Positions 48,945-56,777 of a stretch of 64,000 nt of DNA are shown here, piece by piece. Numbering within the stretch: the first letter of the stretch is position 1; every line of letters begins with the position of its first letter. The notes beneath the pieces were generated by a model that saw only the letters and a list, made by a program, of their open reading frames with translations, was not told the DNA's origin and did no database searches. The position numbers and the translations under genes were made by a program. Source of the DNA: Streptosporangiaceae bacterium NEAU-GS5 (GTDB taxonomy: Bacteria > Actinomycetota > Actinomycetes > Streptosporangiales > Streptosporangiaceae); assembly GCA_017592665.1 (NCBI GenBank), contig JAGFNW010000029.1, forward strand, positions 54,210-118,209, written 5' to 3'.

Positions 48945-50066
48945 GTGACAGTTCTGCACAAGATCCGCGCGGCTTCGCTCGGCGCGGGCGCCGTGATCCT
49001 CGCTGTGAGCACGACCGCGCTGAGCGGCCCGGTATGGGCGCAGCCCAACACGCCTATGGCCGAAGAGATCCAGGTGCAGAGCCCCGGCCGGATCGTGGAG
49101 ACGATCCGCATGGCATCCCGGAATCCGAGCGGCGGCCTTGACTTCTTCTGGGCCGTCAACGGGGGAGGGTGGAGCACGCGGAGGGTGACCACGGGGCCGG
49201 TGACATCCGACCCGGCCATCGCCCCCGGCAACGGCTCCGTCCGGATCGCCGCCGCCGGGGCGAGCAACACGCTGGACTTCTACTGGCAGAACAACGGCGA
49301 CTCCGGATGGCACAAACAGACCCTCGGCGGAGCCGGGACCGCGGCCTCGGCGCCGACCATGACCCGCGGCGACGACAACACGACGCTGATCGCGACGCGG
49401 CAGTCCGACAACAGCCTGTGGTTCAGGTGGAACCGCGACACGAGCCCGAGCTGGCCCGCGATCCAGGTCGACGGCCCCGGCGCCATCCTCTCCTCGCCGG
49501 CCATCGCCCACTCGGACTCGGCGGTGGGCATGGCGGCACAGGGACCGAACAACTCACTGAACTTCTACTGGCAGAACGATGGCGACGCCGGATGGCACAA
49601 GGTCGTGGTCGTGGGATCCGGCGCCACGAGCACAACCCCGGCGATCCTCCGGTCCTCCAACACGTTCCTCAAACTCGGCTCGACGACCATTGTCGTGCGG
49701 ACACCGAACGGCGGCCTGGACCTCTACCGCAACTACCACGGCGACCCCAACTGGTTCAAAAACGGAGGGGTGGCCGCCGACGGCACCGCCTTCTCCGAGC
49801 CGGCGATCGCTTCCAACGACGACGACTCGGAAGTCCACATAGCCGTGCAGGGGCCCAACAACAGCCTGCTCTTCTTCTGGACGAGCGACTCGGCCGGTCC
49901 CTGGAACCAGGTTCAGGTCGCCGGCCCTGGCACCACGTTCACGGCGCCTTCCATCGTCCGGGGCGTCTCCTCGTCGACCATCTCCGCCCGTGACGCCGCC
50001 GGCCGCGTCATCGTCTATCGCAACTCCGACGGCTCGTCCGGCTGGTCCCGCACCGTGGTGGGCTGA
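48945..50066 (+). CDS. Secreted seven-bladed beta-propeller protein (PLL-lectin-like)
   Basis: A 373-residue exported protein. After the signal peptide (ending near VWAQ), seven repeats of about 45-50 residues end in patterns such as NTLDFYWQNNGDSGWHK and NSLNFYWQNDGDAGWHK. They resemble PLL-type carbohydrate-binding propellers. It may bind sugars on surfaces or hosts. GTG 48945 is preferred because it opens a classic signal peptide; ATG 48894 would add 17 residues. Its last 52 bp overlap the end of the convergent MFS gene. Confidence 0.82.
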   Translation: MTVLHKIRAASLGAGAVILAVSTTALSGPVWAQPNTPMAEEIQVQSPGRIVETIRMASRNPSGGLDFFWAVNGGGWSTRRVTTGPVTSDPAIAPGNGSVRIAAAGASNTLDFYWQNNGDSGWHKQTLGGAGTAASAPTMTRGDDNTTLIATRQSDNSLWFRWNRDTSPSWPAIQVDGPGAILSSPAIAHSDSAVGMAAQGPNNSLNFYWQNDGDAGWHKVVVVGSGATSTTPAILRSSNTFLKLGSTTIVVRTPNGGLDLYRNYHGDPNWFKNGGVAADGTAFSEPAIASNDDDSEVHIAVQGPNNSLLFFWTSDSAGPWNQVQVAGPGTTFTAPSIVRGVSSSTISARDAAGRVIVYRNSDGSSGWSRTVVG

Positions 50067-51397
50067 GCGAAAGGCCAGGCTTCCCGTACGGGAGGACCTG
50101 GCCTTTTGATCATGGATCGAACCTGTGCCGCTCGCGGTGCGGCGGCATGGGGCTCACCGATTGTGGAGATGTGCCGCACCGGCGAAGTGAGCAGCCACAG
50201 TACGGCGAGGGCACCGCCAAGGCCGGCCACGACCAGCGTCGGACGCAGGCCGATGGTGGTGCCCAACCAGCCGCCGACCAGCGCTCCAAGCGGCCTGATC
50301 CCGTAGTTGACGGCGCTGTAGGCACCCGCCCGCCGCCCCCGCGCGTCGTCCGGCGTGACCGAAGTGAGCAGGGCGTTGAGGTTGACGTCCATCAGCATGA
50401 CACCGACGCTGGAGACCATCTCGATGGCCGCCAGCGCCGCGATTCGGGCCCAGGTCGGGCCGGACACGAACGCCGTCAGCGCCAAGGGAGCGGGAAAGAG
50501 AATCACTCCGATTATCGCGGTGCGGCCGAGCCCGATGGTGCGCGACAGCCGAGGCGCCAGTGCCGCACCGGCCAGCCCGCCGATCGCGCCGACGCCGAAC
50601 GCGATGCCGATGGCCCCGGCCGACAGACCAAGATCTCGGCTTGCGTACAGGACGAGCAGCGCGCTGGTCATGAGCGTGAAGAAGTTGACGGTGCTGGTGC
50701 AGCCGAGAGCGGCGCGCATCACCGGATTACGCAGCACCAGGACGAGGCCGTCCCGGACCAGACCAAGGGTCGAGGATCGCCGTGGGGCCGGCCGGGCCTC
50801 GTCCACTGGAATCCGGCTGATCAACAGCGCGGAGCCGATGAAGGACACCACGTCGACGAGGACCGCGACCGGGGCGGTGAGGGCCTGGATCAGACCGCCG
50901 CCGAGGGCCGGCCCAGCCGCGAACGAGGCCGCCCGGCTCAGGCTCAGCTTGCTGTTCGCCTCCACATAGGCCGACGGCGGGACCAGAGCGACGAAGAACG
51001 CCTGGCGCGCCATGCCGAACAGGACGGCGCTGGCCCCGGTGAGCAGGGCGACCGAATAGAGATGCGTCAGGGTGACCGCATCCAGCAGGTAGGCCACCGG
51101 AAGGCTGAGCAGCACCGCCGCGCGGACCAGGTCGGCCACGATCAGCAGGCGGCGCTTGCGGGTCCGCTGGTCCACCCACGCGCCCACGAACATGCCCAGC
51201 AGGTTGGGCAGCCAGATCAGTGCGGTCAGGATGCTGACCTGCGCGGGGGTAGCGGCGAGCACGGTGACGGCGATCAGCGGCAGGGCCAGCTCGCTGATTC
51301 GGTCGCCGAACTGGGAGATGCTTTCCCCGATCCAGAAAGTTCGGAATCGCCGATTGCCGCGCAGGATCGCCGGTGGCCTGGTGTCGGTGGCGGTCAT
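50015..51397 (-). CDS. MFS transporter
   Basis: A 460-residue 12-helix major-facilitator protein (FWIGESISQFGDRISELALPLIAV is typical of the enterobactin-exporter-like group). The substrate is unknown; the ArsR-type partner suggests drug or toxin efflux. Its ATG overlaps the regulator's stop (ATGA). The C-terminal ~30 residues are encoded across the transcription terminator (50070-50106) and into the neighbouring gene's 3' end, giving KRPGPPVREAWPF. The native stop may have been lost. Confidence 0.88.
   Translation of the reverse strand: MTATDTRPPAILRGNRRFRTFWIGESISQFGDRISELALPLIAVTVLAATPAQVSILTALIWLPNLLGMFVGAWVDQRTRKRRLLIVADLVRAAVLLSLPVAYLLDAVTLTHLYSVALLTGASAVLFGMARQAFFVALVPPSAYVEANSKLSLSRAASFAAGPALGGGLIQALTAPVAVLVDVVSFIGSALLISRIPVDEARPAPRRSSTLGLVRDGLVLVLRNPVMRAALGCTSTVNFFTLMTSALLVLYASRDLGLSAGAIGIAFGVGAIGGLAGAALAPRLSRTIGLGRTAIIGVILFPAPLALTAFVSGPTWARIAALAAIEMVSSVGVMLMDVNLNALLTSVTPDDARGRRAGAYSAVNYGIRPLGALVGGWLGTTIGLRPTLVVAGLGGALAVLWLLTSPVRHISTIGEPHAAAPRAAQVRSMIKRPGPPVREAWPFAQPTTVRDQPDEPSELR
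50070..50106. terminator. Bidirectional terminator, repeat family copy C
   Basis: aaaggccaggc pairs with acctggccttt around tcccgtacggga, with T and A tails on either side. Near-identical copies occur at 53314-53352 and 55326-55362 beside att-like sites. It ends the propeller gene. Confidence 0.85.
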
Positions 51398-51990
51398 GAC
51401 GCCGCCGGGTCGTCGTCGCCAGGCTCAGGAAGCAGATAGCGCAGCATCCGGACGAGCCGCACACCGTCCGGCAACTGGCCGTCCTTACGCCGGACGTACG
51501 GCGCGAGCAGCGCCTCGATCGCTTCCTCGAGCTGCCGCAACTCTTCGGAGGTAACGGCGAACCGGGTGTCGGCCAGCCCTGCCAGGGCGCGCCACTCCGG
51601 ATCCAGCCGCGGCTCGTCCCGCATCGACCACTGCGCGGGCACGTCCGCGGATTGGGCGAACATCGCGGAGCGCAGCTGCCGCGCCGCGTCCTGCCCCTCC
51701 GCATCGTCGGGCATGGTGAACCGGAAGCCCCTGCCCGCCGCCTGCCACCACCGCTCCCGCTTATTCGTCGCCCCGTCCCAGTCGGTGACGAGGCCGAAGG
51801 AGGCGAGATGCCTCAAGTGCCAGCTGACGACCGACGGCGTGGCGCCGACGTGCGGTGCGAGCTGTGTGGCCGTCGCCGGGCCGTGTCGTTGTAGCCGGTC
51901 GAGCAAAGCCAGCCGTACCGGATGAGCCAACGCCCGCAGCGCCTGCGGAGAGGTCAGCTCCATATCTCCGTACGGGTTTGTGAGAGACAT
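51394..51990 (-). CDS. ArsR-type winged-helix regulator
   Basis: A 198-residue regulator: LTSPQALRALAHPVRLALLDRLQRHGPATATQLA, then PSVVSWHLRHLASFGLV (recognition helix). It has a longer C-terminal region than classical ArsR and no obvious metal-binding Cys. It is translationally coupled to the MFS gene. An 8-bp perfect inverted repeat overlaps its start codon, suggesting autoregulation of the operon. Confidence 0.9.
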   Translation of the reverse strand: MSLTNPYGDMELTSPQALRALAHPVRLALLDRLQRHGPATATQLAPHVGATPSVVSWHLRHLASFGLVTDWDGATNKRERWWQAAGRGFRFTMPDDAEGQDAARQLRSAMFAQSADVPAQWSMRDEPRLDPEWRALAGLADTRFAVTSEELRQLEEAIEALLAPYVRRKDGQLPDGVRLVRMLRYLLPEPGDDDPAAS

Positions 51991-52010
51991 GTTTCGAAAG
52001 TAGTCTCTCA
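51981..52010. promoter_or_regulatory. Candidate operator of the arsR-MFS operon
   Basis: A perfect inverted repeat, tgagagac (51981-51988), 14 nt and gtctctca (52003-52010), spans the arsR start codon. Its position suits autorepression. Confidence 0.6.
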
Positions 52011-52154
52011 GATCGATGCGATCAACCCCGCTCCGGAACATCGACGGAGACCGAGGTGTGCGCCGCCCACCGCCAGCGAGTGGTCCGCCCCCAGTCCACA
52101 AGAAGCCAACGGACACCGCGAGTCTCGGCGTGAGTGCCCTAGTACGCTCGGCAG

Positions 52155-52565
52155 ATGATCGATCACGGTATCGAGTTTCCTCAATACCGCCTGCATTTGG
52201 TCCCCGCGGTCCTCGCGCTCGCGTGCCCGTCCTGGCAACGGGAGATATGGCTGAATCCCGACGAGTTCGAGAATCTCGACTACGTCGTTCGCGTCCTCTT
52301 CGATGATTTTTGCGATGCGTCCGCTCCGCAGTCCTGGCTAGGCGTGAGCCTGCGCACAGACGAGGAGGTCTCGCTGATGGCAACGCTCGGCGCCGGTGCA
52401 GCCGCTCCGGACGAGGCGTATCTGGAATCTCCCGGCTGGCAGGCCGTGCTGGCTGCGGCGGCGCGGCTGGCACAAGTAGTCGTTATGAACGACCTTGTCG
52501 CTTTGAGCGGACTACATGACAGCGGGCATAACTGGCCACTCACCAACCGAATCGGCGACTCCTGA
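52155..52565 (+). CDS. SCO4402-family-like protein
   Basis: A 136-residue acidic protein. The pattern YRLHLVPAVLALACPSWQ, VVRVLFDDFCD, then DEAYLESPGWQAVLAAAARL resembles the SCO4402 family of actinobacterial proteins, often found with immunity or toxin genes. The function is unknown. The last 20 residues look atypical, so the C-terminus may be altered at the junction with the duplicated module that follows. Confidence 0.65.
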   Translation: MIDHGIEFPQYRLHLVPAVLALACPSWQREIWLNPDEFENLDYVVRVLFDDFCDASAPQSWLGVSLRTDEEVSLMATLGAGAAAPDEAYLESPGWQAVLAAAARLAQVVVMNDLVALSGLHDSGHNWPLTNRIGDS

Positions 52566-52594
52566 GCCGTTGCCGACCACACTCCGCTGGCGGA

Positions 52595-52651
52595 ACAAGG
52601 ACGGTGCTTTCCCGGGACCTGCACGAATTGGAAGATGCCTATTCGCTATGA
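52595..52651 (+). pseudogene. 3' stub of a GntR/UTRA gene
   Basis: The last codons (RDLHELEDAYSL then TGA) match the end of the intact GntR gene at 62,510, with a frameshift just before. It is followed by the Imm21-like pseudogene exactly as the intact pair is, so both were copied as one block. Confidence 0.75.
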
Positions 52652-53199
52652 GTCGTGCGTGGCACCAGCTGCGTGAGGATCAGATCCGCGTGCTCTGGTA
52701 CGCGTGGGCGGCGCGTACGAGGTACGGCCCGGGTGCCACCGTAATCCGGAGGACGTCGGGCTTGAGTTCGTCCCGCTCGTAGGTCGACTCGTCGCCGTCG
52801 TGGACGGAATCGAACAGCACAAGCGGCTCGTGAATCCGCCAGACCAAGGACTCGTCCCAGGTGATCGACTCCACGGCCACGATGGCTTCATGGATGGCGT
52901 CCTCGTCAGATCTGGCGCTCATATGGCGGACGAAGAGGCCATGTTCGGGCAGGAATGTCGTGGTCGCGGGGTCGTCGCCGAGGACGAGTCGAGATGCGGA
53001 TGTGTGCCGACCGAAATGAGGTCGATGAAGCCCGGCACGGCGCACGCGCGGCCGTAGTCCCCGTCACGTAGCAGGTCTTCGGCGTCGATGGGCGCGCCGT
53101 GCCAGAGCGGGCGGGCGGACTCGGGCATCACGATCAGCGGACCGCCGAGCGAACTGATCCACGTTGGCTCGCGTGGGTGGGGATGCCTTCGACAGTCAT
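52639..53199 (-). pseudogene. Frameshifted Imm21-like immunity gene
   Basis: Homologous along its length to the intact gene at 62498-63049 (shared WISSLGGPLIVMPES, DGDYGRACAVPGF, LGDDPATTTFL, ITWDE, LLFDSV-like segments). It carries at least three single-base frameshifts: after the first eight codons, near 53,000 and near the 3' end. No intact product is possible. Confidence 0.8.
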
Positions 53200-53224
53200 G
53201 GCGATCAGGGTAGCGGCGGCGGGT

Positions 53225-53267
53225 TGGGGCGAGCCGACTCGATCCGCCCAAGATCGATGAGAGCTAG
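53225..53267 (+). pseudogene. 3' stub of tyrosine integrase gene (copy A)
   Basis: The last ~12 codons of the integrase seen at 55,240-55,280 (gatcgatgagagctag ending), with one base missing. It marks the point where the duplicated Imm21 module was joined to the att-like module. Confidence 0.7.
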
Positions 53268-53313
53268 TGGCACGTTTGTGGCACGGAAGATCGGTAACGG
53301 CGCTTAAAGATCA

Positions 53314-53352
53314 AAAAGGCCAGGCTCCCCGTACGGGATGACCTGGCCTTTT
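53314..53352. terminator. Bidirectional terminator, repeat family copy A
   Basis: aaaaggccagg pairs with cctggcctttt around tccccgtacggga. It sits between the integrase stub and the tRNA fragment. Confidence 0.85.
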
Positions 53353-53357
53353 GAGCA

Positions 53358-53401
53358 TGGAGCGGACGACGGGAATCGAACCCGCGTAGCCAGTTTGGAA
53401 G
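53358..53401 (-). other. tRNA-Gly(TCC) 3'-half fragment, att core copy A
   Basis: Read on the minus strand it runs from the anticodon loop (CTTCCAAACTGG) through the T arm (GGGTTCGATTCCC) to CGTCCGCTCCA, with CCA encoded. No 5' half (expected GCGGACG) precedes it, so it is an attachment core, not a gene. Fifty-two bases (53361-53412) are identical to copy B. Confidence 0.85.
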
Positions 53402-53518
53402 ATTTCGGCGCGCGACGACCTGACCTGCTGCAATGCAGGTCATCGCGATTGCGACCCTGCCCGTGACTACCCATGATTCCCTCTTGCTGACCGCCCTATC
53501 GGGCACGTAACGGGCACG

Positions 53519-54182
53519 CGCAATCTGGAAGTTGATCGCAGGAGCCGCGTTGGACAGTGTTGGAGATTGGTGTGGGACTCTGGTTGGTTGGCCATTCCTG
53601 ACCTGAGATGACGAACTAGTGGATAACCCGGCCGTGGACGCTCACATGAACGGCCCGATCATCCCGTGGTCTGCTTGGCTCGTCCCGGGTCGGTGGCGGT
53701 CGAGTTCATCAGGCCCACCTCAGCCATCATTGACCTGCACTCTGGTAGATTCCCATCGTTCTGGAGCCAGAGACCCCCGCCGTGAGCCTTCAGAACTGGG
53801 CTCGACGATGGCGATAGCCCGTCGAATCCGTGCTGTCAGCTAGGGAACCGGACTGACCATGGCGCCGCATCCACGCCATCCGAGCGTAGGATTGTCGCCG
53901 GCACCCCCACGAGTGACCGTGATTGACCTTCGTTCGCAAGCACACGCCAATTGCCGGACGACTAGCTCGTGAGCTGGTCTTCCCTGTACGCCGTGCATGC
54001 CTCGCCTCAGGCCACTGCCTCAGTCACTGACGTGCGGCAGTAACGAGAATACTAATGATCATCCCGGAGCTGGAGCGCCTTCGTCGGAGGCACATTGTTA
54101 TAACGGCTCAAGGTTCCTTAGGCCAGGTATGGCTTGGGTGCTTAATCTTTAGGTGGTCGAGTTTCGATCTCATGGGAGTGCC
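53519..54182. other. Non-coding stretch containing repeat block A
   Basis: No intact gene is seen. About 53540-53610 aligns with, but is a degenerate form of, the small reading frame at 55714-55806. 53671-53962 is copy A of the ~290-bp block. The rest, to the promoter of the receiver gene, is AT-richer than the chromosome. Confidence 0.5.
53671..53962. repeat. ~290-bp repeated non-coding block, copy A
   Basis: It starts ctgcttggctcgtcccggg and runs to just past gtgattgaccttcgttc. It aligns to 55961-56258 with many substitutions and small indels. Conserved stretches persist at both ends. The longest reading frame in copy B (minus strand) is broken here, arguing against a protein role. Confidence 0.7.
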
Positions 54183-54836
54183 GTGTCTGAAGCGTTGTGG
54201 GGCAAGCTTATAGACGCGATTCCGGCTTTGCTCTGGGTCGTCTTTGCTCTTGTGGTGTACTTCAGCCTGCGCCGACCTCTGATGGAGGCCATGCCACGGA
54301 TGACGAAAATCGGAGCCCTCGGCGTTGAGGTTACATTTGCTGAGGTAGAGCGGCTCTTGGTCAAGGCCGCCGAGAGTGGCGATGAAAGCAGTGGGATCGA
54401 GCCTGAGGTTAGCCGAGCTGGCCGCCGGGCGGTTATCCGGAGGCTTGATCATGCGGCTGACTATCTGAGGGCCGGCCATATCCTGTGGGTCGATGATCTG
54501 CCGCAAAATAACTCATACCTGACGGCTCTATTTAAGCAGCTGGGCATGACGGTCGATGAGGCTTTATCAACAGAGGAAGCACTCGTCTTACTCGATCGGC
54601 GCTCGTATGATCTGGTGATCAGCGACATCCACCGTGGTGTGGATGATCAAGCTGGAATCAAGATGCTGGAAGCATTTCGAGCCCGAGGTATAGACCTTCC
54701 TGTGATCATTCACGCCGCACGGTTCGATCCCAGAATGGGCGTTGACCCGATGATCTTTGGCGGTACGAACCGCACAAACGAGGTTGTCCACTACGTGATC
54801 GATATTATGGAACGTGTTCGTCTGGGTGATGATTGA
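54183..54836 (+). CDS. Membrane-anchored receiver-domain protein
   Basis: A 217-residue protein with one N-terminal transmembrane helix (about 11-29), a linker and a receiver-like domain (98-210). The acidic pair D104-D105 (ILWVDDLP) and phosphoacceptor D148 (LVISDIHR) are present. The conserved Thr/Ser is replaced in LPVIIHAAR and no switch Lys is evident. No output domain follows. It lies between the two att-like modules and has markedly lower GC than the chromosome. I do not know a named family with this layout. GTG 54183 has GGGAG upstream. Confidence 0.75.
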   Translation: MSEALWGKLIDAIPALLWVVFALVVYFSLRRPLMEAMPRMTKIGALGVEVTFAEVERLLVKAAESGDESSGIEPEVSRAGRRAVIRRLDHAADYLRAGHILWVDDLPQNNSYLTALFKQLGMTVDEALSTEEALVLLDRRSYDLVISDIHRGVDDQAGIKMLEAFRARGIDLPVIIHAARFDPRMGVDPMIFGGTNRTNEVVHYVIDIMERVRLGDD

Positions 54837-54854
54837 TTATGGCGCGGCTCGAGT

Positions 54855-55280
54855 TTGCCGCTGGAAGGGACCGGCCCCCAGGCCGCATGCCCGGTCGGCG
54901 AGCGGACACAGGGCCACGAGGCAGCGCGGAGCGTCCTTGACGACGGCACAGTCCGTGTCGTCGGCGCGCTGGTCAAACTCGATGGTGGGCATCTTCGTGG
55001 GGGAGAGGGGCGCTTGGCTTCGGCGCTCCTCGTTCCGGCGTACGTGGAACAAGACCCGCGCGGCCGTGGGTCGGCCGACGCTTCATTTCCACGATCTATG
55101 CCATGTCGGCAACACTCTGGCGGCGTCGAACGGGGCGGGCCTCAAAGAGCTGATGGCGCGGATGGATCACGAGCGGCCCTGATCTATCTGCACGGGACAC
55201 GCGACCGCGACGACGCAATCGCGCGAGCTCTCGGGCAGGCGTTCGCCGACTCGATCCGGCCCAAGATCGATGAGAGCTAG
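54855..55280 (+). pseudogene. Decayed tyrosine integrase gene (copy B)
   Basis: Pieces of an AICE-type integrase in two frames: DDGTVRVVGALVKLDGG, then after an internal deletion and frameshift FVGERGAWLRRSSFR and LHFHDLCHVGNTLAA, then GLKELMARMDHE, and after a second shift ALIYLHGTRDRDDAIARAL to the stop. The catalytic Arg of HDLRH is Cys. The N-terminal domain is missing. It cannot be active. Confidence 0.8.
54864..54948. repeat. GC-rich hairpin repeat, copy 1
   Basis: gggaccggcccccaggccgcatgcccgg and the following cagcgcggagcg match 58204-58255. It overlaps the decayed integrase. The second copy is a better palindrome. Confidence 0.5.
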
Positions 55281-55325
55281 TGGCACGTATCGGGCACGGA
55301 AGATCGATAGCGACGCTTAAAGATC

Positions 55326-55362
55326 AAAGGCCAGGCTTCCCGTACGGGATGACCTGGCCTAT
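55326..55362. terminator. Bidirectional terminator, repeat family copy B
   Basis: aaaggccaggc / acctggcct around ttcccgtacgggat; the right T-run is altered to attaa. Confidence 0.75.
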
Positions 55363-55370
55363 TAACGCGA

Positions 55371-55412
55371 GAGCGGACGACGGGAATCGAACCCGCGTAG
55401 CCAGTTTGGAAG
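55371..55412 (-). other. tRNA-Gly(TCC) 3'-half fragment, att core copy B
   Basis: Same fragment as copy A from CTTCCAAACTGG to CGTCCGCT, but the CCA is replaced by CTC. It lacks the 5' half. Confidence 0.85.
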
Positions 55413-55713
55413 ATTTCGGCGCACGCTGGCCTGATCTGCTGCGGCCGAGGTCATCGCGGTTGCGACCCTGTCCCCGACTCCCTGTGACACCCCGTCGTTG
55501 ACCGCCCTATCGGGCACGCAGCGGGCACGCGGTTCATCTGGAAGGATGATGGTCATCGTCAGTTGAGGCTAGGGGTGGGAGGGATCTGTTCGACCCAGAT
55601 CGGTGTTCTCGTTCTGATCTTCCTCGTGCTCGTCACCGCAGGATTCGCAAGTCTGGTCCTAGATGATCGCCAACCAGAGGTCATGCACAAGCGAAGCAGG
55701 AAGGAGATCGCGT

Positions 55714-55806
55714 ATGAACGGAAAGTTGATCATACGAGCAGCGCTAGACACGCTGCGGGAGATCGGCGTGGGGGCACTGGCAGGATGGCTGCCACTCCTC
55801 ACCTGA
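55714..55806 (+). CDS. Possible 30-residue hydrophobic peptide
   Basis: ATG 55714 follows GGAAGGAG by 6-7 nt and encodes a short amphipathic/hydrophobic peptide (IIRAALDTLREIGVGALAGW then LPLLT). A degenerate version exists in module A (about 53545-53600). An overlapping frame from about 55563 encodes a single-helix peptide. It may be a real microprotein or the end of a lost gene. Confidence 0.4.
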   Translation: MNGKLIIRAALDTLREIGVGALAGWLPLLT

Positions 55807-56447
55807 GCTGACGATACGGATTTGGTCGGCGCTAAGTGCACGCTTGCCACCTGAGCATCCCGTCCGCCGTCGACCCGCCCGAAGGGGAAGCGGGCCGCGG
55901 GAAGGGTGTCCAGGTCGTTCGTCCGGTTGGGCGCTCCACCTGGACACCCTTCCCACGGTCCGCTTGGCTCGTCCCGGGTCGATGACGGTCGAGATGATCA
56001 GGGTCACCTCAGCCATCAATCGACCTGAGCCTTGGCAGATCCCATCATCCCGGAGCCGGAGACCCCAGCCGGCGGTGCCCTTAGAGCTGGGCTGATGATG
56101 CGAGAACCCACCGAATCCGCAGGTGTCAGCTTGGGAGCCGCACTGACCACCCCGCCATACCCAGGGGCGATCCCAGCGTACGGCCGTCGCCGGCGCCTCC
56201 GCGAGTAACCGTGATTGACCCTCGTTCTCTACCCAATTGCACGCTGGCTGCACGACGATCATGCTTATGCACCGAGATAGCTAGGGTGGAGTCGCTGCCG
56301 ATCGAACTCGTCGTTCTCAGCGCGTGCTCGCGCGCGATGTTCTCAAACCAGTATGGCGGCCAGTTGGAGAACGGCGTCGGCGGAGAGACAACAACCGGAA
56401 CCGCCGATGACTCTCATCAGATTCGCAGAACCGCGTACCTTAGGTAC
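55807..56447. other. Non-coding stretch containing repeat block B
   Basis: I see no convincing gene. It holds copy B of the ~290-bp block (55961-56258), then an unassigned stretch leading to the membrane-protein operon at 56448. Frames extending upstream of 56448 look non-coding. Confidence 0.5.
55961..56258. repeat. ~290-bp repeated non-coding block, copy B
   Basis: Aligns with 53671-53962. It starts cgcttggctcgtcccggg and ends after gtgattgaccctcgttc. It may be an element control region or structured RNA; the function is unknown. Confidence 0.7.
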
Positions 56448-56777
56448 ATGTGGGAGTACGCCTTGTGGGGATTAGCCGGCGCGGCGGTCAACCGTGCGCT
56501 GGTCTTCCTGGAAGCGAACCGCCGTGTTAAGGGTCCGGCGTGGAGATACCCCGAGGGTCCCGGAGGTGGCTACTACGCGCTCGCGACAATCCTTCACTGC
56601 GGAATCGGCTCCATCGTCACCTACGCGGCTGCTACCTCACACATAGTCTCTTCACCCTTGATAGCGCTTGGCCTAGGCAGCGGTGCCCCGGTGGTCATGG
56701 CGAAGATCGGTCGCTATGCACTCGCAGCTCTCCCTCGCACTGAACCTGACCAGGAGGCCCCAGAAGATGTTAACTAG
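56448..56777 (+). CDS. Small membrane protein coupled to pentapeptide gene
   Basis: A 109-residue protein with a hydrophobic start (WEYALWGLAGAAVNRALVFLEA) and two further hydrophobic segments in the C-terminal half. No family is recognised. Its last 11 bases overlap the start of the pentapeptide-repeat gene, and that gene's SD (AGGAGG) lies inside it, so the two proteins should be made together. The start ATG 56448 is the first before the hydrophobic segment; an upstream extension to 56211 is less likely. Confidence 0.65.
   Translation: MWEYALWGLAGAAVNRALVFLEANRRVKGPAWRYPEGPGGGYYALATILHCGIGSIVTYAAATSHIVSSPLIALGLGSGAPVVMAKIGRYALAALPRTEPDQEAPEDVN

Larger units (their letters stand above)
53268..53518 (+). 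other. attP-like module A: arm repeats, terminator and tRNA-Gly 3' core
   Basis: Left arm: tggcacg at 53268 and 53279. Right arm: gggcacg at 53501 and 53512. Both pairs are spaced exactly 11 bp, as integrase arm sites often are. Between them lie the terminator (53314-53352) and the tRNA-Gly(TCC) 3' fragment. Having arms on both sides is the structure of attP rather than attL or attR. Confidence 0.75.
55281..55529 (+). other. attP-like module B: arm repeats, terminator and tRNA-Gly 3' core
   Basis: Arms tggcacg/gggcacg at 55281 and 55292 (left) and gggcacg at 55512 and 55523 (right), again 11 bp apart. The terminator and tRNA core lie between. Order and spacing match module A, 2011 bp away core to core. 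Confidence 0.75.

Noticed and set aside
53358..53401. Complete tRNA-Gly gene
   Set aside because: The D arm, anticodon 5' stem and acceptor 5' strand are absent here and at 55371-55412. Both are 3' fragments.
55744..56262. Minus-strand 172-codon frame across repeat block B
   Set aside because: It is broken in repeat block A and has no recognisable domain, so a non-coding role is preferred.
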